From contig UBJR01000012.1 of assembly GCA_900465675.1 (NCBI GenBank), positions 1 to 64,000 of the forward strand: a DNA stretch of 64,000 nt, written 5' to 3'. Shown here piece by piece: positions 51,263 through 60,604 of the stretch (the first letter of the stretch is position 1; every line of letters begins with the position of its first letter). The stretch comes from Hyphomicrobiales bacterium (GTDB taxonomy: Bacteria; Pseudomonadota; Alphaproteobacteria; Rhizobiales; Rhizobiaceae). Position numbers and translations under genes: made by a program. The notes beneath the pieces were generated by a model that saw only the letters and a program-made list of their open reading frames with translations, was not told the origin of the DNA and made no database searches.

Positions 51263-52060
51263 ATGACTGCCTATTTGAAGCTCGACCATATCGACAAGCA
51301 TTTCGACCGCGGCGGCACGCGCGCCGAAGTCCTGAAGGGGATCAACCTGACGATCGCCAAAGGCGAGTTCGTCTCGATCATCGGCCATTCCGGCTGCGGC
51401 AAGTCCACGCTGCTCAACCTGATCGCCGGCCTGACGCCGGTATCTTCAGGCGCCGTTTTGCTTGAAAACCGGGAGGTGAATGCACCGGGGCCGGAACGCG
51501 CCGTGGTGTTCCAGAACCACTCGCTGCTACCCTGGCTGTCGGTCTATGACAACGTCAATCTGGCCGTCTCCAAAGTCTTCGGCGGCACCAAGACGAAGGC
51601 GGAACGCCATGACTGGGTGATGGCCAATCTCGATCTCGTGCAGATGGCGCATGCCAGGGACAAGCGCCCCGCCGAAATCTCGGGCGGCATGAAGCAGCGT
51701 GTCGGCATAGCACGCGCACTAGCGATGGAACCGAAGATCCTGTTGCTCGACGAGCCCTTTGGCGCGCTCGATGCCCTGACCCGCGCCCATCTGCAGGATG
51801 CGGTGATGGAAATTCATCAGCGGCTCGGCAACACCATGGTGATGATCACCCACGACGTCGATGAAGCGGTACTGCTGTCCGACCGGATCGTGATGATGAC
51901 CAATGGCCCGGCTGCCCGGATTGGCGAAGTCCTAGACGTTCCGATCCCGCGGCCGCGGGGCCGAATCGAGCTTGCTTCCGACCGAACCTATCTCAAATGC
52001 CGCGAGGCCGTGCTGAAGTTCCTTTACGAACGTCACCGCTTCGTCGAAGCTGCGGAGTGA
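51263..52060 (+). CDS. nrtD: Nitrate ABC transporter ATP-binding protein NrtD
   Basis: A 265-residue ATPase from the ATG at 51263; an upstream in-frame extension to 51212 lacks a ribosome site. Walker A is GHSGCGKST, signature ISGGMKQRVGIARAL, Walker B ILLLDEPFGALD, and the switch is ITHDVDEAVLLSDR. It has no NrtA-like C-terminal domain, so it is the NrtD rather than the NrtC type, and presumably works as a homodimer. The nirB gene starts four bases later. Confidence 0.94.
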   Translation: MTAYLKLDHIDKHFDRGGTRAEVLKGINLTIAKGEFVSIIGHSGCGKSTLLNLIAGLTPVSSGAVLLENREVNAPGPERAVVFQNHSLLPWLSVYDNVNLAVSKVFGGTKTKAERHDWVMANLDLVQMAHARDKRPAEISGGMKQRVGIARALAMEPKILLLDEPFGALDALTRAHLQDAVMEIHQRLGNTMVMITHDVDEAVLLSDRIVMMTNGPAARIGEVLDVPIPRPRGRIELASDRTYLKCREAVLKFLYERHRFVEAAE

Positions 52061-52064
52061 CCCC

Positions 52065-54515
52065 ATGACCGAGAAACTCGTCATCATCGGCAATGGCATG
52101 GCGCCCGGGCGCATGCTGGAGCATCTCTTCGAACAGGCACCCGGCCGCTATCAGGTCACGATCTTCAACGCGGAACCGCGCGTCAACTACGACCGCATCA
52201 TGCTGTCGCCGGTTCTCTCCGGTGAGAAGACCTATGACCAGATCGTCATCCATGGCGACGGCTGGTACATCGATCACGGCATCACGCTCTACAAGGGCCA
52301 CAAGATCGTCGCGATCGACCGGACAGCGAAGACCGTCACGTCAGATCACGGCGTCACCGAGAGCTACGACAAACTCGTCATCGCCACAGGCTCCGTTCCC
52401 TTCATCATCCCGGTTCCCGGCAAGGATCTGCCGGGGGTCATCACCTATCGCGATCTGGACGATGTGCAGGCCATGCTGCTTGCCGCACAGTCGCGCGCCA
52501 AGGCCGTCGTCATCGGCGGCGGCCTGCTGGGGCTTGAAGCGGCCGCGGGTCTCAGCTTGCGCGGCATGGATGTGACCGTGCTGCACGTCAACCCGACCCT
52601 GATGGAGCGCCAGCTCGATCCCGCCGCCGGTTATCTCCTGCAGAAGGCGATCGAGGAACGCGGCATCAAGGTGATCTGCAAGGCCAATACCAAGGCGATT
52701 ATCGGCAATGGCAAGGTCGAAGGCATCGAGCTCGATGATGGCAGGATCATTCCCGCCACCCTCGTCGTCATGGCTGTCGGCATCCGACCCAATGCCGGTC
52801 TTGCAAAGGACGCCGGGCTGACCGTCAATCGCGGTATCGTCGTCGATGACGGCATGCAGACGTCCGACGGCAGCATTTTCTCGCTTGGCGAATGCGCCGA
52901 GGTCGGTGGCATGGTCTATGGACTTGTCGCGCCGCTCTACGAGATGGCGCGCATTGCCGCCGCGCATCTGGCCGGTGATACCAAACCCGCCTTCGTCCAC
53001 TCCGATACGCCGACCAAGCTTAAGGTCACCGGCATCGAGCTCTTCTCGCTTGGCGATTTTGCCGATGGCGACGATCGCGAAGAGATCGTGCTCCGCGATG
53101 CGACAGCCGGCATCTACAAGCGGCTCGTCATCAAGGAAAACCGCATCATCGGCACGGTGCTCTACGGCGAAACCGCCGACGGCGCCTGGTTCAACGACCT
53201 GAAGAAGAAGGCGACCGATATTTCGCAGATGCGCGATACGCTGATCTTCGGCCAGGCCTACCAGGGAGGGTCGCCGCTGGACCCTATGGCGGCCGTTGCA
53301 GCCTTGCCGGATGATGCGGAAATCTGTGGCTGCAACGGCGTTTGCAAGGGAAAGATCACGTCTGCCATCACCTCCAAGGGTCTGACATCGCTCGATGATG
53401 TCCGCGCTCATACGAAGGCGTCAGCCTCCTGTGGCTCCTGCACCGGGCTTGTCGAACAGCTGATGTCGCTGACGCTCGGCGACGCCTACAGTGCCAAGGC
53501 GGTTCAGCCGATGTGCACCTGCACCGAGCTCGGCCACGACGACGTCAGGCGCCTGATCAAGGCGAAAAAGCTGAAGACGATCCCCGCGGTCATGCAGGAA
53601 CTGGAATGGAAGACCTCCTGCGGCTGCGCCAAATGCCGCCCGGCGCTCAACTATTATCTCGTCGCCGACTGGCCGGATGAATATGCCGACGACTACCAGT
53701 CACGTTTCATCAACGAGCGCGTCCATGCCAACATCCAGAAGGATGGCACCTATTCCGTCGTGCCGCGCATGTGGGGTGGGGTGACGAACGCCAGCGAATT
53801 GCGCGCCATCGCCGATGTCGTCGACAAGTTCGAGATCCCGATGGTGAAAGTCACCGGCGGCCAGCGGATCGACCTTCTGGGGATCGAGAAGGAAGACCTG
53901 CCGGCGGTATGGGCCGATCTCGGCAAGGCGGGCTTCATCTCCGGTCAGGCCTATGCCAAGGGACTTCGGACCGTGAAGACCTGCGTCGGCTCCGACTGGT
54001 GCCGCTTCGGCACGCAGGATTCCACCGGCCTCGGCATCCGCATCGAAAAGTTCATGTGGGGTTCCTGGACACCGGCAAAATTGAAGCTCGCGGTCTCCGG
54101 GTGTCCGCGCAACTGCGCCGAGGCGACCTGCAAGGATATCGGCGTCATCTGCGTCGATTCCGGTTTCGAGATCCACTTTGCCGGCGCCGCGGGTCTCGAC
54201 ATCAAGGGCACGGAGGTGCTCGGCCTGGTGAAAACCGAGGATGAGGCGCTGGAGCATATCGTGGCGCTGACGCAGATGTACCGCGAGCAGGGCCGCTATC
54301 TCGAGCGCATCTATAAATGGGCAAAGCGCATCGGTCTCGACGAGATCCGCCGCCAGATCATGACCGATCACGACAAGCGCCGCGGATATTACGAGCGCTT
54401 CGTCTTCTCGCAGACATTCGCCCAGGTCGACCCCTGGTCGGAGCGGGTCTCCGGCAAGGACAAGCACGAGTTCAAGCCGATGGCGACCGTCGGCTTCAGC
54501 GAAGCGGCAGAGTGA
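52065..54515 (+). CDS. nirB: Assimilatory NAD(P)H nitrite reductase large subunit NirB
   Basis: An 816-residue cytoplasmic enzyme that reduces nitrite to ammonium with six electrons. Domains in order: FAD/NAD(P)H reductase (residues 1-310, with VIIGNGMAPGRMLE and VVIGGGLLGLEAAAGLSLRG), BFD-type iron-sulfur segments (CGCNGVCKGK near 422, SCGSCTG, and SCGCAKCRPALN near 510), and the nitrite/sulfite reductase half with the siroheme/4Fe-4S cysteines TCVGSDWCRFG near 642 and SGCPRNCAEATCKDIG near 680. It lies four bases after nrtD, and nirD follows. Confidence 0.96.
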   Translation: MTEKLVIIGNGMAPGRMLEHLFEQAPGRYQVTIFNAEPRVNYDRIMLSPVLSGEKTYDQIVIHGDGWYIDHGITLYKGHKIVAIDRTAKTVTSDHGVTESYDKLVIATGSVPFIIPVPGKDLPGVITYRDLDDVQAMLLAAQSRAKAVVIGGGLLGLEAAAGLSLRGMDVTVLHVNPTLMERQLDPAAGYLLQKAIEERGIKVICKANTKAIIGNGKVEGIELDDGRIIPATLVVMAVGIRPNAGLAKDAGLTVNRGIVVDDGMQTSDGSIFSLGECAEVGGMVYGLVAPLYEMARIAAAHLAGDTKPAFVHSDTPTKLKVTGIELFSLGDFADGDDREEIVLRDATAGIYKRLVIKENRIIGTVLYGETADGAWFNDLKKKATDISQMRDTLIFGQAYQGGSPLDPMAAVAALPDDAEICGCNGVCKGKITSAITSKGLTSLDDVRAHTKASASCGSCTGLVEQLMSLTLGDAYSAKAVQPMCTCTELGHDDVRRLIKAKKLKTIPAVMQELEWKTSCGCAKCRPALNYYLVADWPDEYADDYQSRFINERVHANIQKDGTYSVVPRMWGGVTNASELRAIADVVDKFEIPMVKVTGGQRIDLLGIEKEDLPAVWADLGKAGFISGQAYAKGLRTVKTCVGSDWCRFGTQDSTGLGIRIEKFMWGSWTPAKLKLAVSGCPRNCAEATCKDIGVICVDSGFEIHFAGAAGLDIKGTEVLGLVKTEDEALEHIVALTQMYREQGRYLERIYKWAKRIGLDEIRRQIMTDHDKRRGYYERFVFSQTFAQVDPWSERVSGKDKHEFKPMATVGFSEAAE

Positions 54516-54525
54516 GGAGATGGAT

Positions 54526-54855
54526 ATGAACTGGATTTCGATCGGCAGCATATCCGACATCCCGCTGCGCGGCGCGCGCTGCGTAAAGACGCCTCAAGGC
54601 AAGATAGCCGTTTTCAGGACGGCGGAGAACGAGGTCTTCGCGATCGAGGATCACTGCCCGCACAAGGGCGGGCCGCTCTCGCAGGGTATCGTCCACGGCA
54701 AAGCCGTCACCTGCCCGCTGCACAACTGGGTGATCTCGCTGGAAACGGGCAAGGCGCTCGGGGCGGATGATGGAGCGGTGCGGACGATCCCTGTCAGAAA
54801 CGAGGATGGGGCGCTGTTTGTCGCGTTCGAGAGCTTGATGATGGCGGCGGAGTGA
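54526..54855 (+). CDS. nirD: Nitrite reductase small subunit NirD, Rieske type
   Basis: A 109-residue subunit of assimilatory nitrite reductase. The ATG at 54526 has GAGGAG at a proper six-base distance; the ATG at 54520 is directly adjacent to it and less likely. Both Rieske boxes keep their ligands, DHCPHKGGPLS and TCPLHNW, so it should hold a [2Fe-2S] cluster, whereas E. coli NirD has lost them. It is next to nirB and upstream of the RIME-like repeat. Confidence 0.93.
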   Translation: MNWISIGSISDIPLRGARCVKTPQGKIAVFRTAENEVFAIEDHCPHKGGPLSQGIVHGKAVTCPLHNWVISLETGKALGADDGAVRTIPVRNEDGALFVAFESLMMAAE

Positions 54856-54874
54856 TCAGACGGATGCGTTCGGA

Positions 54875-55031
54875 GCTACCCCCCTCAGCCTTGCCAGGCA
54901 TCTCCCCCACAAGGGGGGAGATTGGCTGGGCTCGCCCGCTCGCTCCAACCTCGGTTGTTTGGGGAGATGCGTTCCACATGTCGATCTCCCCCCTTGTGGG
55001 GGAGATGTCCGGTAGGACAGAGGGGGGTAGC
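54875..55031. repeat. RIME-like intergenic inverted repeat
   Basis: Two 48-base arms (54875-54922 and 54984-55031) are near-identical inverted copies; each contains the palindromic block ATCTCCCCCACAAGGGG and ends in GCTACCCCCC. About 61 bases separate them. This matches the mosaic repeats scattered in Rhizobium genomes between genes. In RNA it would form a very long hairpin between nirD and nasA. Confidence 0.85.
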
Positions 55032-55062
55032 CCCACGCACCAGGGCATGAGGGCCAACCCCC

Positions 55063-57717
55063 ATGCCCACTGAAACCAAAACGACCTGCCCCTATTGCGG
55101 CGTCGGCTGCGGCGTCATCGCGAAACTCGATGACAGCGGCACCGTCTCCGTCCGAGGCGACCCCGACCATCCCGCCAATTTCGGCCGCCTCTGCTCCAAA
55201 GGCTCGGCCCTCGCCGAAACCATCGATCTCGACGGCCGCCTGCTTTATCCTGAGATCGGTGGAGAACGGTCAAACTGGAATGCCGCCCTCGACCTCGTAG
55301 CCTCCAAATTCTCCGAAGCTATCGCCGAACACGGTCCCAATGCCGTCGCCTTCTATGTCTCCGGCCAGCTGCTGACCGAGGACTACTACGTCGCCAACAA
55401 GTTGATGAAAGGCTTCATCGGTTCGGGCAATATCGACACCAATTCCCGCCTCTGCATGTCGTCGTCCGTCGCCGGTCACCGCCGCGCCTTCGGATCGGAC
55501 ACCGTGCCCGGCGCCTACGAGGATCTGGAGCTTGCCGATCTCGTCATCCTGACGGGTTCGAATCTTGCCTGGTGCCACCCGGTTCTTTATCAGCGGCTTT
55601 CCGCCGCCAAGGCCGCCCGCCCGGGCATGAAGATCGTCGTCATCGATCCGCGCCGAACGATGACCTCCGATATCGCCGACCTGCACCTTGCGATCCGCCC
55701 CGATGGCGACGTCGCGCTTTTTACCGGATTGCTGGCGCATATCGCCACCAGTCCAGCGATCGACCAGAACTATATCGGCGCTCACACGGCGGGATTTGGC
55801 GAGGCCTTCGCGGCCGCATCATCGGTAAGCTGGGACACGCTGCTTGAACGGACCGGGCTGCCCGCCATGCAGCTCCGCGAATTCTTCCGGCTGTTTGAGA
55901 CCACCGAGCGGGCCGTCACCTGCTACAGCCAGGGCGTCAACCAGTCGTCATCGGGCACGGACAAGGTCAACGCCATCATCAACTGTCACCTGGCGACCGG
56001 CCGAATCGGCCGGGCGGGCATGGGGCCGTTTTCGCTGACCGGCCAGCCGAATGCCATGGGCGGACGCGAGGTCGGCGGTCTCGCCAATATGCTGGCTGCG
56101 CATATGGCAATCGAAAACGCCGCCGACAGGGATCGTGTCCAGCGCTTCTGGTCGTCGCCCGTCATTGCGCAGAAGCCCGGTCTCAAGGCCGTCGACATGT
56201 TCCGCGCCGTCGCCGATGGGCGCATCAAGGCGCTCTGGATCATGGCCACCAATCCCGTCGTCTCGATGCCGGATGCCGATGCTGTCGAGGCAGCGATTGC
56301 CGCCTGCCCCTTCGTCGTCGTTTCCGATGTTCTGCAAGAGACTGATACGACCCGCCATGCCGATGTGCTGCTGCCATCGCTTGGATGGGGAGAAAAGGAT
56401 GGCACCGTCACCAACTCCGAGCGCCGCATTTCCCGCCAGCGTCCGTTCCTGACCGTTCCCGGCGAGGCAAAGCCGGACTGGTGGCAGCTTGCGCAAGTCG
56501 CGCGCCGCATGGGACACACGAGCGCTTTCGGCTTCGAAAACCCTGCGACGATATTCGCCGAGCATGCCGCATTGTCCGCTTTCGAGAATGCCGGCACCCG
56601 CGATTTCGATATCGGCGCGCATGCCGATCTGGATCCTGATGCTTACGACAGTCAGCCGCCCTTCCAATGGCCGGCGCCGTCAGGCGGTGGCAACACGCCC
56701 CGGTTCTTCAGCCAGGGCGGCTTCTTTCACGGCGATCGCCGTGCCCGTTTCATCGCCATCGAGTTGCCTGAGACGGATCGCACCAGCAGCGACTACCCGC
56801 TGACACTCAACACCGGGCGTATCCGCGACCAGTGGCACACCATGACCCGCACGGGAAAAAGCGCGCGCCTGTCTGCCCATATCGCCGAACCCTTCGCGGA
56901 AATCCATCCCCGCGACGCGATCGAACTTGGTGTGCGCAGTGCCGGTCTGGTGCAGCTCGAAAGTCCGCATGGCACGGCGGTTGTCCGCGCGCTGGTGACC
57001 GGCCGGCAGGCCCGCGGCAGCGTGTTCGTCCCGATGCATTGGAACGACCAGTTCGCCGCCCGGTCCCGCATCGATGCCGTTGTCGCCCCTGTCGTTGATC
57101 CGCTTTCCGGCCAGCCGGCCTCGAAGAACGTCGCGGTCAAGCTGCAGCCGGTGAAGGTACAGCACTATGGCTTCGCGGTATCGGTCGAAAAACCGCATGG
57201 TCTCGACTGCGATTACTGGGCACTCGCCAAGGCCGACGGTGGCTGGCGGCTGGAATTTGCCGCATGCGACAGCATGCAGGATTGGACAGGGTGGTGCAGA
57301 GCGCATCTCGGAATTCCGATAGAGGCCGAGCCGATCGGCTACACCGACGGCGCGACTGGTGAGACCCGCCTCGCCTTTTTCGACGGCAGCCGCCTGCTTG
57401 CCGCCCTCTTTATCGCCGCCGAGCCGGTCGCCGTCGCCCGCGCCTGGGCGATCCAGCAACTGGTTGCCTCGCATGACGACTTGCGCAAACGCTTCGCGAT
57501 CGCCGCCGGCCGGCCGGGCGCCGGAAAGCCGGATCCGGGCGCCACCGTCTGCTCCTGCTTCGGCGTCGGGGTCAACCAGATCATCGGCGCGATCCGCGGC
57601 GGCTGTCACAGCGTCGAAGCGGTCGGCAAGGAGCTGAATGCTGGAACCAATTGCGGCTCCTGCCGCGCCGAAATCCGCACGATCATCGACGGATGTCTTG
57701 CGGCTGCAGCGGAGTGA
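55063..57717 (+). CDS. nasA: Assimilatory nitrate reductase NasA
   Basis: An 884-residue cytoplasmic molybdenum enzyme that reduces nitrate to nitrite. The N-terminal [4Fe-4S] motif is CPYCGVGCGV (residues 9-18) with the fourth cysteine in GRLCSKGS near 46. The bis-MGD domain follows (NSRLCMSSSVAGHRRAFGSD), then the molybdopterin-dinucleotide-binding domain (LNTGRIRDQWHTMTRTGKS). A C-terminal BFD-type [2Fe-2S] domain (TVCSCFGVGVNQI and NCGSCRAEI, residues about 827-870) receives electrons. The RIME-like repeat separates it from nirD, but orientation suggests one regulon. Confidence 0.95.
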   Translation: MPTETKTTCPYCGVGCGVIAKLDDSGTVSVRGDPDHPANFGRLCSKGSALAETIDLDGRLLYPEIGGERSNWNAALDLVASKFSEAIAEHGPNAVAFYVSGQLLTEDYYVANKLMKGFIGSGNIDTNSRLCMSSSVAGHRRAFGSDTVPGAYEDLELADLVILTGSNLAWCHPVLYQRLSAAKAARPGMKIVVIDPRRTMTSDIADLHLAIRPDGDVALFTGLLAHIATSPAIDQNYIGAHTAGFGEAFAAASSVSWDTLLERTGLPAMQLREFFRLFETTERAVTCYSQGVNQSSSGTDKVNAIINCHLATGRIGRAGMGPFSLTGQPNAMGGREVGGLANMLAAHMAIENAADRDRVQRFWSSPVIAQKPGLKAVDMFRAVADGRIKALWIMATNPVVSMPDADAVEAAIAACPFVVVSDVLQETDTTRHADVLLPSLGWGEKDGTVTNSERRISRQRPFLTVPGEAKPDWWQLAQVARRMGHTSAFGFENPATIFAEHAALSAFENAGTRDFDIGAHADLDPDAYDSQPPFQWPAPSGGGNTPRFFSQGGFFHGDRRARFIAIELPETDRTSSDYPLTLNTGRIRDQWHTMTRTGKSARLSAHIAEPFAEIHPRDAIELGVRSAGLVQLESPHGTAVVRALVTGRQARGSVFVPMHWNDQFAARSRIDAVVAPVVDPLSGQPASKNVAVKLQPVKVQHYGFAVSVEKPHGLDCDYWALAKADGGWRLEFAACDSMQDWTGWCRAHLGIPIEAEPIGYTDGATGETRLAFFDGSRLLAALFIAAEPVAVARAWAIQQLVASHDDLRKRFAIAAGRPGAGKPDPGATVCSCFGVGVNQIIGAIRGGCHSVEAVGKELNAGTNCGSCRAEIRTIIDGCLAAAAE

Positions 57718-57862
57718 TCGGCTCGGCCGAACAGGCCGTAAAGCATGCGATCATTGATCAGAAACTGTAGTTCCGCCGCCCTTCGCGAAGTGCTAAACCA
57801 TGCCGAAATAGCCGCATGATTTCGCTTTCTTTTTTGCACTTTCGACGGGAGGATGGGCACGG

Positions 57863-58894
57863 ATGGAGGTCGCAGGCCAGAAGATCCAGCTAAGCTATGG
57901 CGTGGAACCCGGCATACGTTTTGCCGTCATTCTCGATGGCAAGGGCGGCTGCCGCGAAATCGGCGCGGCCGGTCTTCGTGACTGGAAGCCTGCTGATGGC
58001 ATTCTCTGGGTCCACCTGGAACGCGATCACGACGCCGCAGCCGCCTGGGTCGCCAGCAACGGTGGCTTCGATCCGCTCGTTGCCGATGCCTTGCTGGAGG
58101 ACGAATCCCGTCCACGCGTCGAGCCCGTCGACGACGGTCTGCTGATCATCCTGCGCGGCGTCTGCGCGGCGCCACCCGAGGAAGCCGGGGACGCCACCAT
58201 CGAGATCGATCTCGTTCCCCTCCATGCCTGGGTGGATGAAAATCGCGTCGTGACGCTACGCGACAGCGGCCACTACATCACAGCGCTGCGCGATATCCGG
58301 CAGGCGCTCGAAAAGGGCAAAGGGCCGAAGCGGACAGGCGAGTTGCTCGCCCTCGTCAGCGACAAGCTTGTCAGGGACCTGGAGCCGGTTCTTGACCAGA
58401 TGGACGAGGAAGTCGACGAACTCGACGAATTGATCTTTCATGGTGAGGCCGCCGAGGTCCGGGAGCGTCTGAAGCTGTTGCGCCGGCGGTCCGTACAGTT
58501 GCGCCGCTACCTCGCACCACAGCGCGACGCGCTGAACCGCATCGAGCATGACGACGCGCCCTGGCTTGCCGAGCGCGACAAGCTCCGGATGCGCGAGGTC
58601 ATCGACAAGCTGATGCGCTTCATCGAATATCTGGATGCGATCCGCGACCGCACCGGCATCCTGCATGACGACTTGTCGACCGTGATCAGTGAGCGCATCG
58701 CCCGCAATTCCAACCGGCTTGCCGCCCTTGCGGCGCTACTGCTGCCGCCGAGCGTCGTCGCCGGCCTGTTCGGCATGAATGTCGGCGGCATTCCTGGCGT
58801 CAACGACACCTGGGCCTTCATCATCATCGTCGCCTTCGTGGCGGCAACCTCGATCGCGACCCTCTATATCCTCAAACGCATCAACTGGCTCTGA
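57863..58894 (+). CDS. CorA-family divalent cation transporter (ZntB-like)
   Basis: A 343-residue protein with a large cytoplasmic domain and two C-terminal helices. The selectivity motif GMN is present in AGLFGMNVGGIPG near residue 304, and the last residues are ILKRINWL. The long helical region from about residue 165 (LVRDLEPVLDQMDEEVDELD) forms the pentamer funnel. The NVGGIPG loop resembles ZntB more than Mg2+ CorA, suggesting zinc transport coupled to protons. It stands alone after nasA. Confidence 0.87.
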   Translation: MEVAGQKIQLSYGVEPGIRFAVILDGKGGCREIGAAGLRDWKPADGILWVHLERDHDAAAAWVASNGGFDPLVADALLEDESRPRVEPVDDGLLIILRGVCAAPPEEAGDATIEIDLVPLHAWVDENRVVTLRDSGHYITALRDIRQALEKGKGPKRTGELLALVSDKLVRDLEPVLDQMDEEVDELDELIFHGEAAEVRERLKLLRRRSVQLRRYLAPQRDALNRIEHDDAPWLAERDKLRMREVIDKLMRFIEYLDAIRDRTGILHDDLSTVISERIARNSNRLAALAALLLPPSVVAGLFGMNVGGIPGVNDTWAFIIIVAFVAATSIATLYILKRINWL

Positions 58895-58963
58895 TGCCAT
58901 TGGGCGGAACCGTCGCCGCTTTCACTGCGTTCTGTGTCAATTCCGCTCATGGGGATTGAGATC

Positions 58964-59470
58964 ATGCGTATTCAGGCACGCCTCTTTGCAATTCTTGCCG
59001 GACTTTGCGTTGCGGCACCGGCCGCCGCTGACGAAGCGGGCTTCCTGCAGCCGCTCAGCGGCAACTGGACCGGGACCGGCAAGGTCACCCGCAAGATCGG
59101 CAGCTCGCCGATCAATGTCTCTTGCAAGTTCAATATCAACGCGCCGGGCGCTTCGATCTCTATGCGCGGAAATTGCCGCGGGCTTCTGGTGATCAACCGC
59201 GCCATATCAGCCGACCTGACGGCACGGGGCACGCGCTATTCCGGAACCTATGTCGGCCCGTCAGGGGCGCCCTCGCAGCTTTCGGGAAGTCGTCAGGGCG
59301 ATGTGATCAATCTCGCGGTCCGCTGGGCGCGTCTGATCAATGGCGACCGCAATGCCAACATGACGATCAGCAAGCGCGGTAATAGCCAGTTGTCGATCCA
59401 GACGGTCGACAGGGATCCGGCATCCGGCAAGACCGTGGTCACCAGCGAGATCAGCCTGCGCCGGCTCTGA
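58964..59470 (+). CDS. Secreted hypothetical protein
   Basis: A 168-residue protein with a Sec signal (MRIQARLFAILAGLCVAAPA, cleavage near AAADEA); the ATG at 58964 fits the signal start better than the TTG-type start at 58934. The mature part is beta-rich (LSGNWTGTGKVTRKIGSSPI and NLAVRWARLINGDRNANMTI) and has one likely disulfide pair in SCKFN and MRGNCRG. I do not recognise a named family. It is convergent with the next small gene. Confidence 0.75.
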   Translation: MRIQARLFAILAGLCVAAPAAADEAGFLQPLSGNWTGTGKVTRKIGSSPINVSCKFNINAPGASISMRGNCRGLLVINRAISADLTARGTRYSGTYVGPSGAPSQLSGSRQGDVINLAVRWARLINGDRNANMTISKRGNSQLSIQTVDRDPASGKTVVTSEISLRRL

Positions 59471-59473
59471 CAA

Positions 59474-59860
59474 TCAGGCGATACGGCGCTTCTTCTGCTG
59501 TTCGGCGCGCGTTGCGGCCAAGGCCCGGGCCTGGTGGCGCTGGACGAGTACCGTCTGGACGGTTGCCTGAAAATCGAGAACGCGCTCGCTGATCGCTTCG
59601 CTTGCCAGTCCGCACTGTGCCAATTCATCCGCCAGCCGGCGGCACTCAGCCTTCCAGAATGTCACGGCTGCCTCGCCATGCAGGTTGTCGAGCGTTTCGG
59701 CGCAACGATCGACATCGCCTGCCTTGCTCACATCGCGCACGATCAAAAGTTCACTGTTCTTAAGAGCGGCAAGAAGCGCCGCAGGAGAGGCATCCATCGA
59801 ATCATCCCGGTTCACGAACTCAATCGTTAGACCGGCGATGGTTAACGACTGCTTGCGCAT
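59474..59860 (-). CDS. Hypothetical protein
   Basis: A 128-residue soluble protein of unknown function, highly charged and mostly helical in its second half (AVTFWKAECRRLADELAQCG), with a basic tail (EQQKKRRIA). It has no signal peptide and no motif I can name. It is divergent from the Lrp-type regulator and convergent with the secreted protein gene, three bases apart. Codon use is like that of its neighbours, which supports it as a real gene. Confidence 0.65.
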   Translation of the reverse strand: MRKQSLTIAGLTIEFVNRDDSMDASPAALLAALKNSELLIVRDVSKAGDVDRCAETLDNLHGEAAVTFWKAECRRLADELAQCGLASEAISERVLDFQATVQTVLVQRHQARALAATRAEQQKKRRIA

Positions 59861-59991
59861 CGAAGAGATCGCGTCCCGATCTGCCTTGCGGCGTTATTCA
59901 GGTATCCTGGAGGTCACCTCGATTGACGCCAGCCAAATGCGCTTCCATTGTCGCGCTCGCTTTTGAAATGATTTGGACGGCCGGAACGATC

Positions 59992-60486
59992 ATGAAACTT
60001 GATGCCATCGACCTCAGAATTCTCGATGCGATTCAGCGGGATGGCCGCATTACCAAACTTGCTTTGGCAGAAAAGGCCGGGCTTTCGCCGACGCCCTGCT
60101 GGATGCGGCTGCGCAAGCTGGAAAAGGCAGGCATCGTCACCGGTTATCATGCGCGCATCGCCCTGCGCAAAATCGCCCCGGTCGCCAGCGTGATGGTAGA
60201 AGTGACGCTCGCCAATCACCGGCAGAGCGATTTCGAACGCTTCGAGCGGGCGGTCACCGGCGTCCCGGAAATCGTCGGCTGCTGGTCGGTTGGTGGTGGC
60301 GTCGATTACTTCCTCAAGGTCGCAGCTCCTGACATCGATGCCTACCAGCGGCTGATCGATGGTCTGCTCGATCGCGAGCTCGGGATCGAGCGCTATTTCA
60401 CCTATATCGTCACCAAGACCGTCAAGGATGAGACGGTCTTGCCGGTCGCAGCCCTGGTGCAGACAGAGACCCCATCCGCGCCATAG
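59992..60486 (+). CDS. Lrp/AsnC-family transcriptional regulator
   Basis: A 164-residue regulator from the ATG at 59992; the open frame extends upstream to a TTG at 59923 without a ribosome site. The helix-turn-helix is in residues 1-60 (LDAIDLRILDAIQRDGRITK), followed by the RAM ligand-binding domain (VMVEVTLANHRQSDFERFER). It lies 118 bases upstream of the aldehyde dehydrogenase and aminotransferase genes on the same strand, so those are its likely targets, with an amino acid or diamine as effector. Confidence 0.9.
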   Translation: MKLDAIDLRILDAIQRDGRITKLALAEKAGLSPTPCWMRLRKLEKAGIVTGYHARIALRKIAPVASVMVEVTLANHRQSDFERFERAVTGVPEIVGCWSVGGGVDYFLKVAAPDIDAYQRLIDGLLDRELGIERYFTYIVTKTVKDETVLPVAALVQTETPSAP

Positions 60487-60604
60487 ACAGATCGTGTGGC
60501 CTGCCGCGAAGCCTTAGACAATCTCTCTCTTTAAAGCGCCCTCAAAGGACAAAATCTCGCCTCCTCCCGTGAAAGACTTCGCCGTCGGTAACGAGGAGAC
60601 AGAC

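Noticed and set aside
57720..57745. Small hairpin after nasA (CGGCC and GGCCG arms)
   Set aside because: Only five base pairs and no T-run; too weak to call a terminator.
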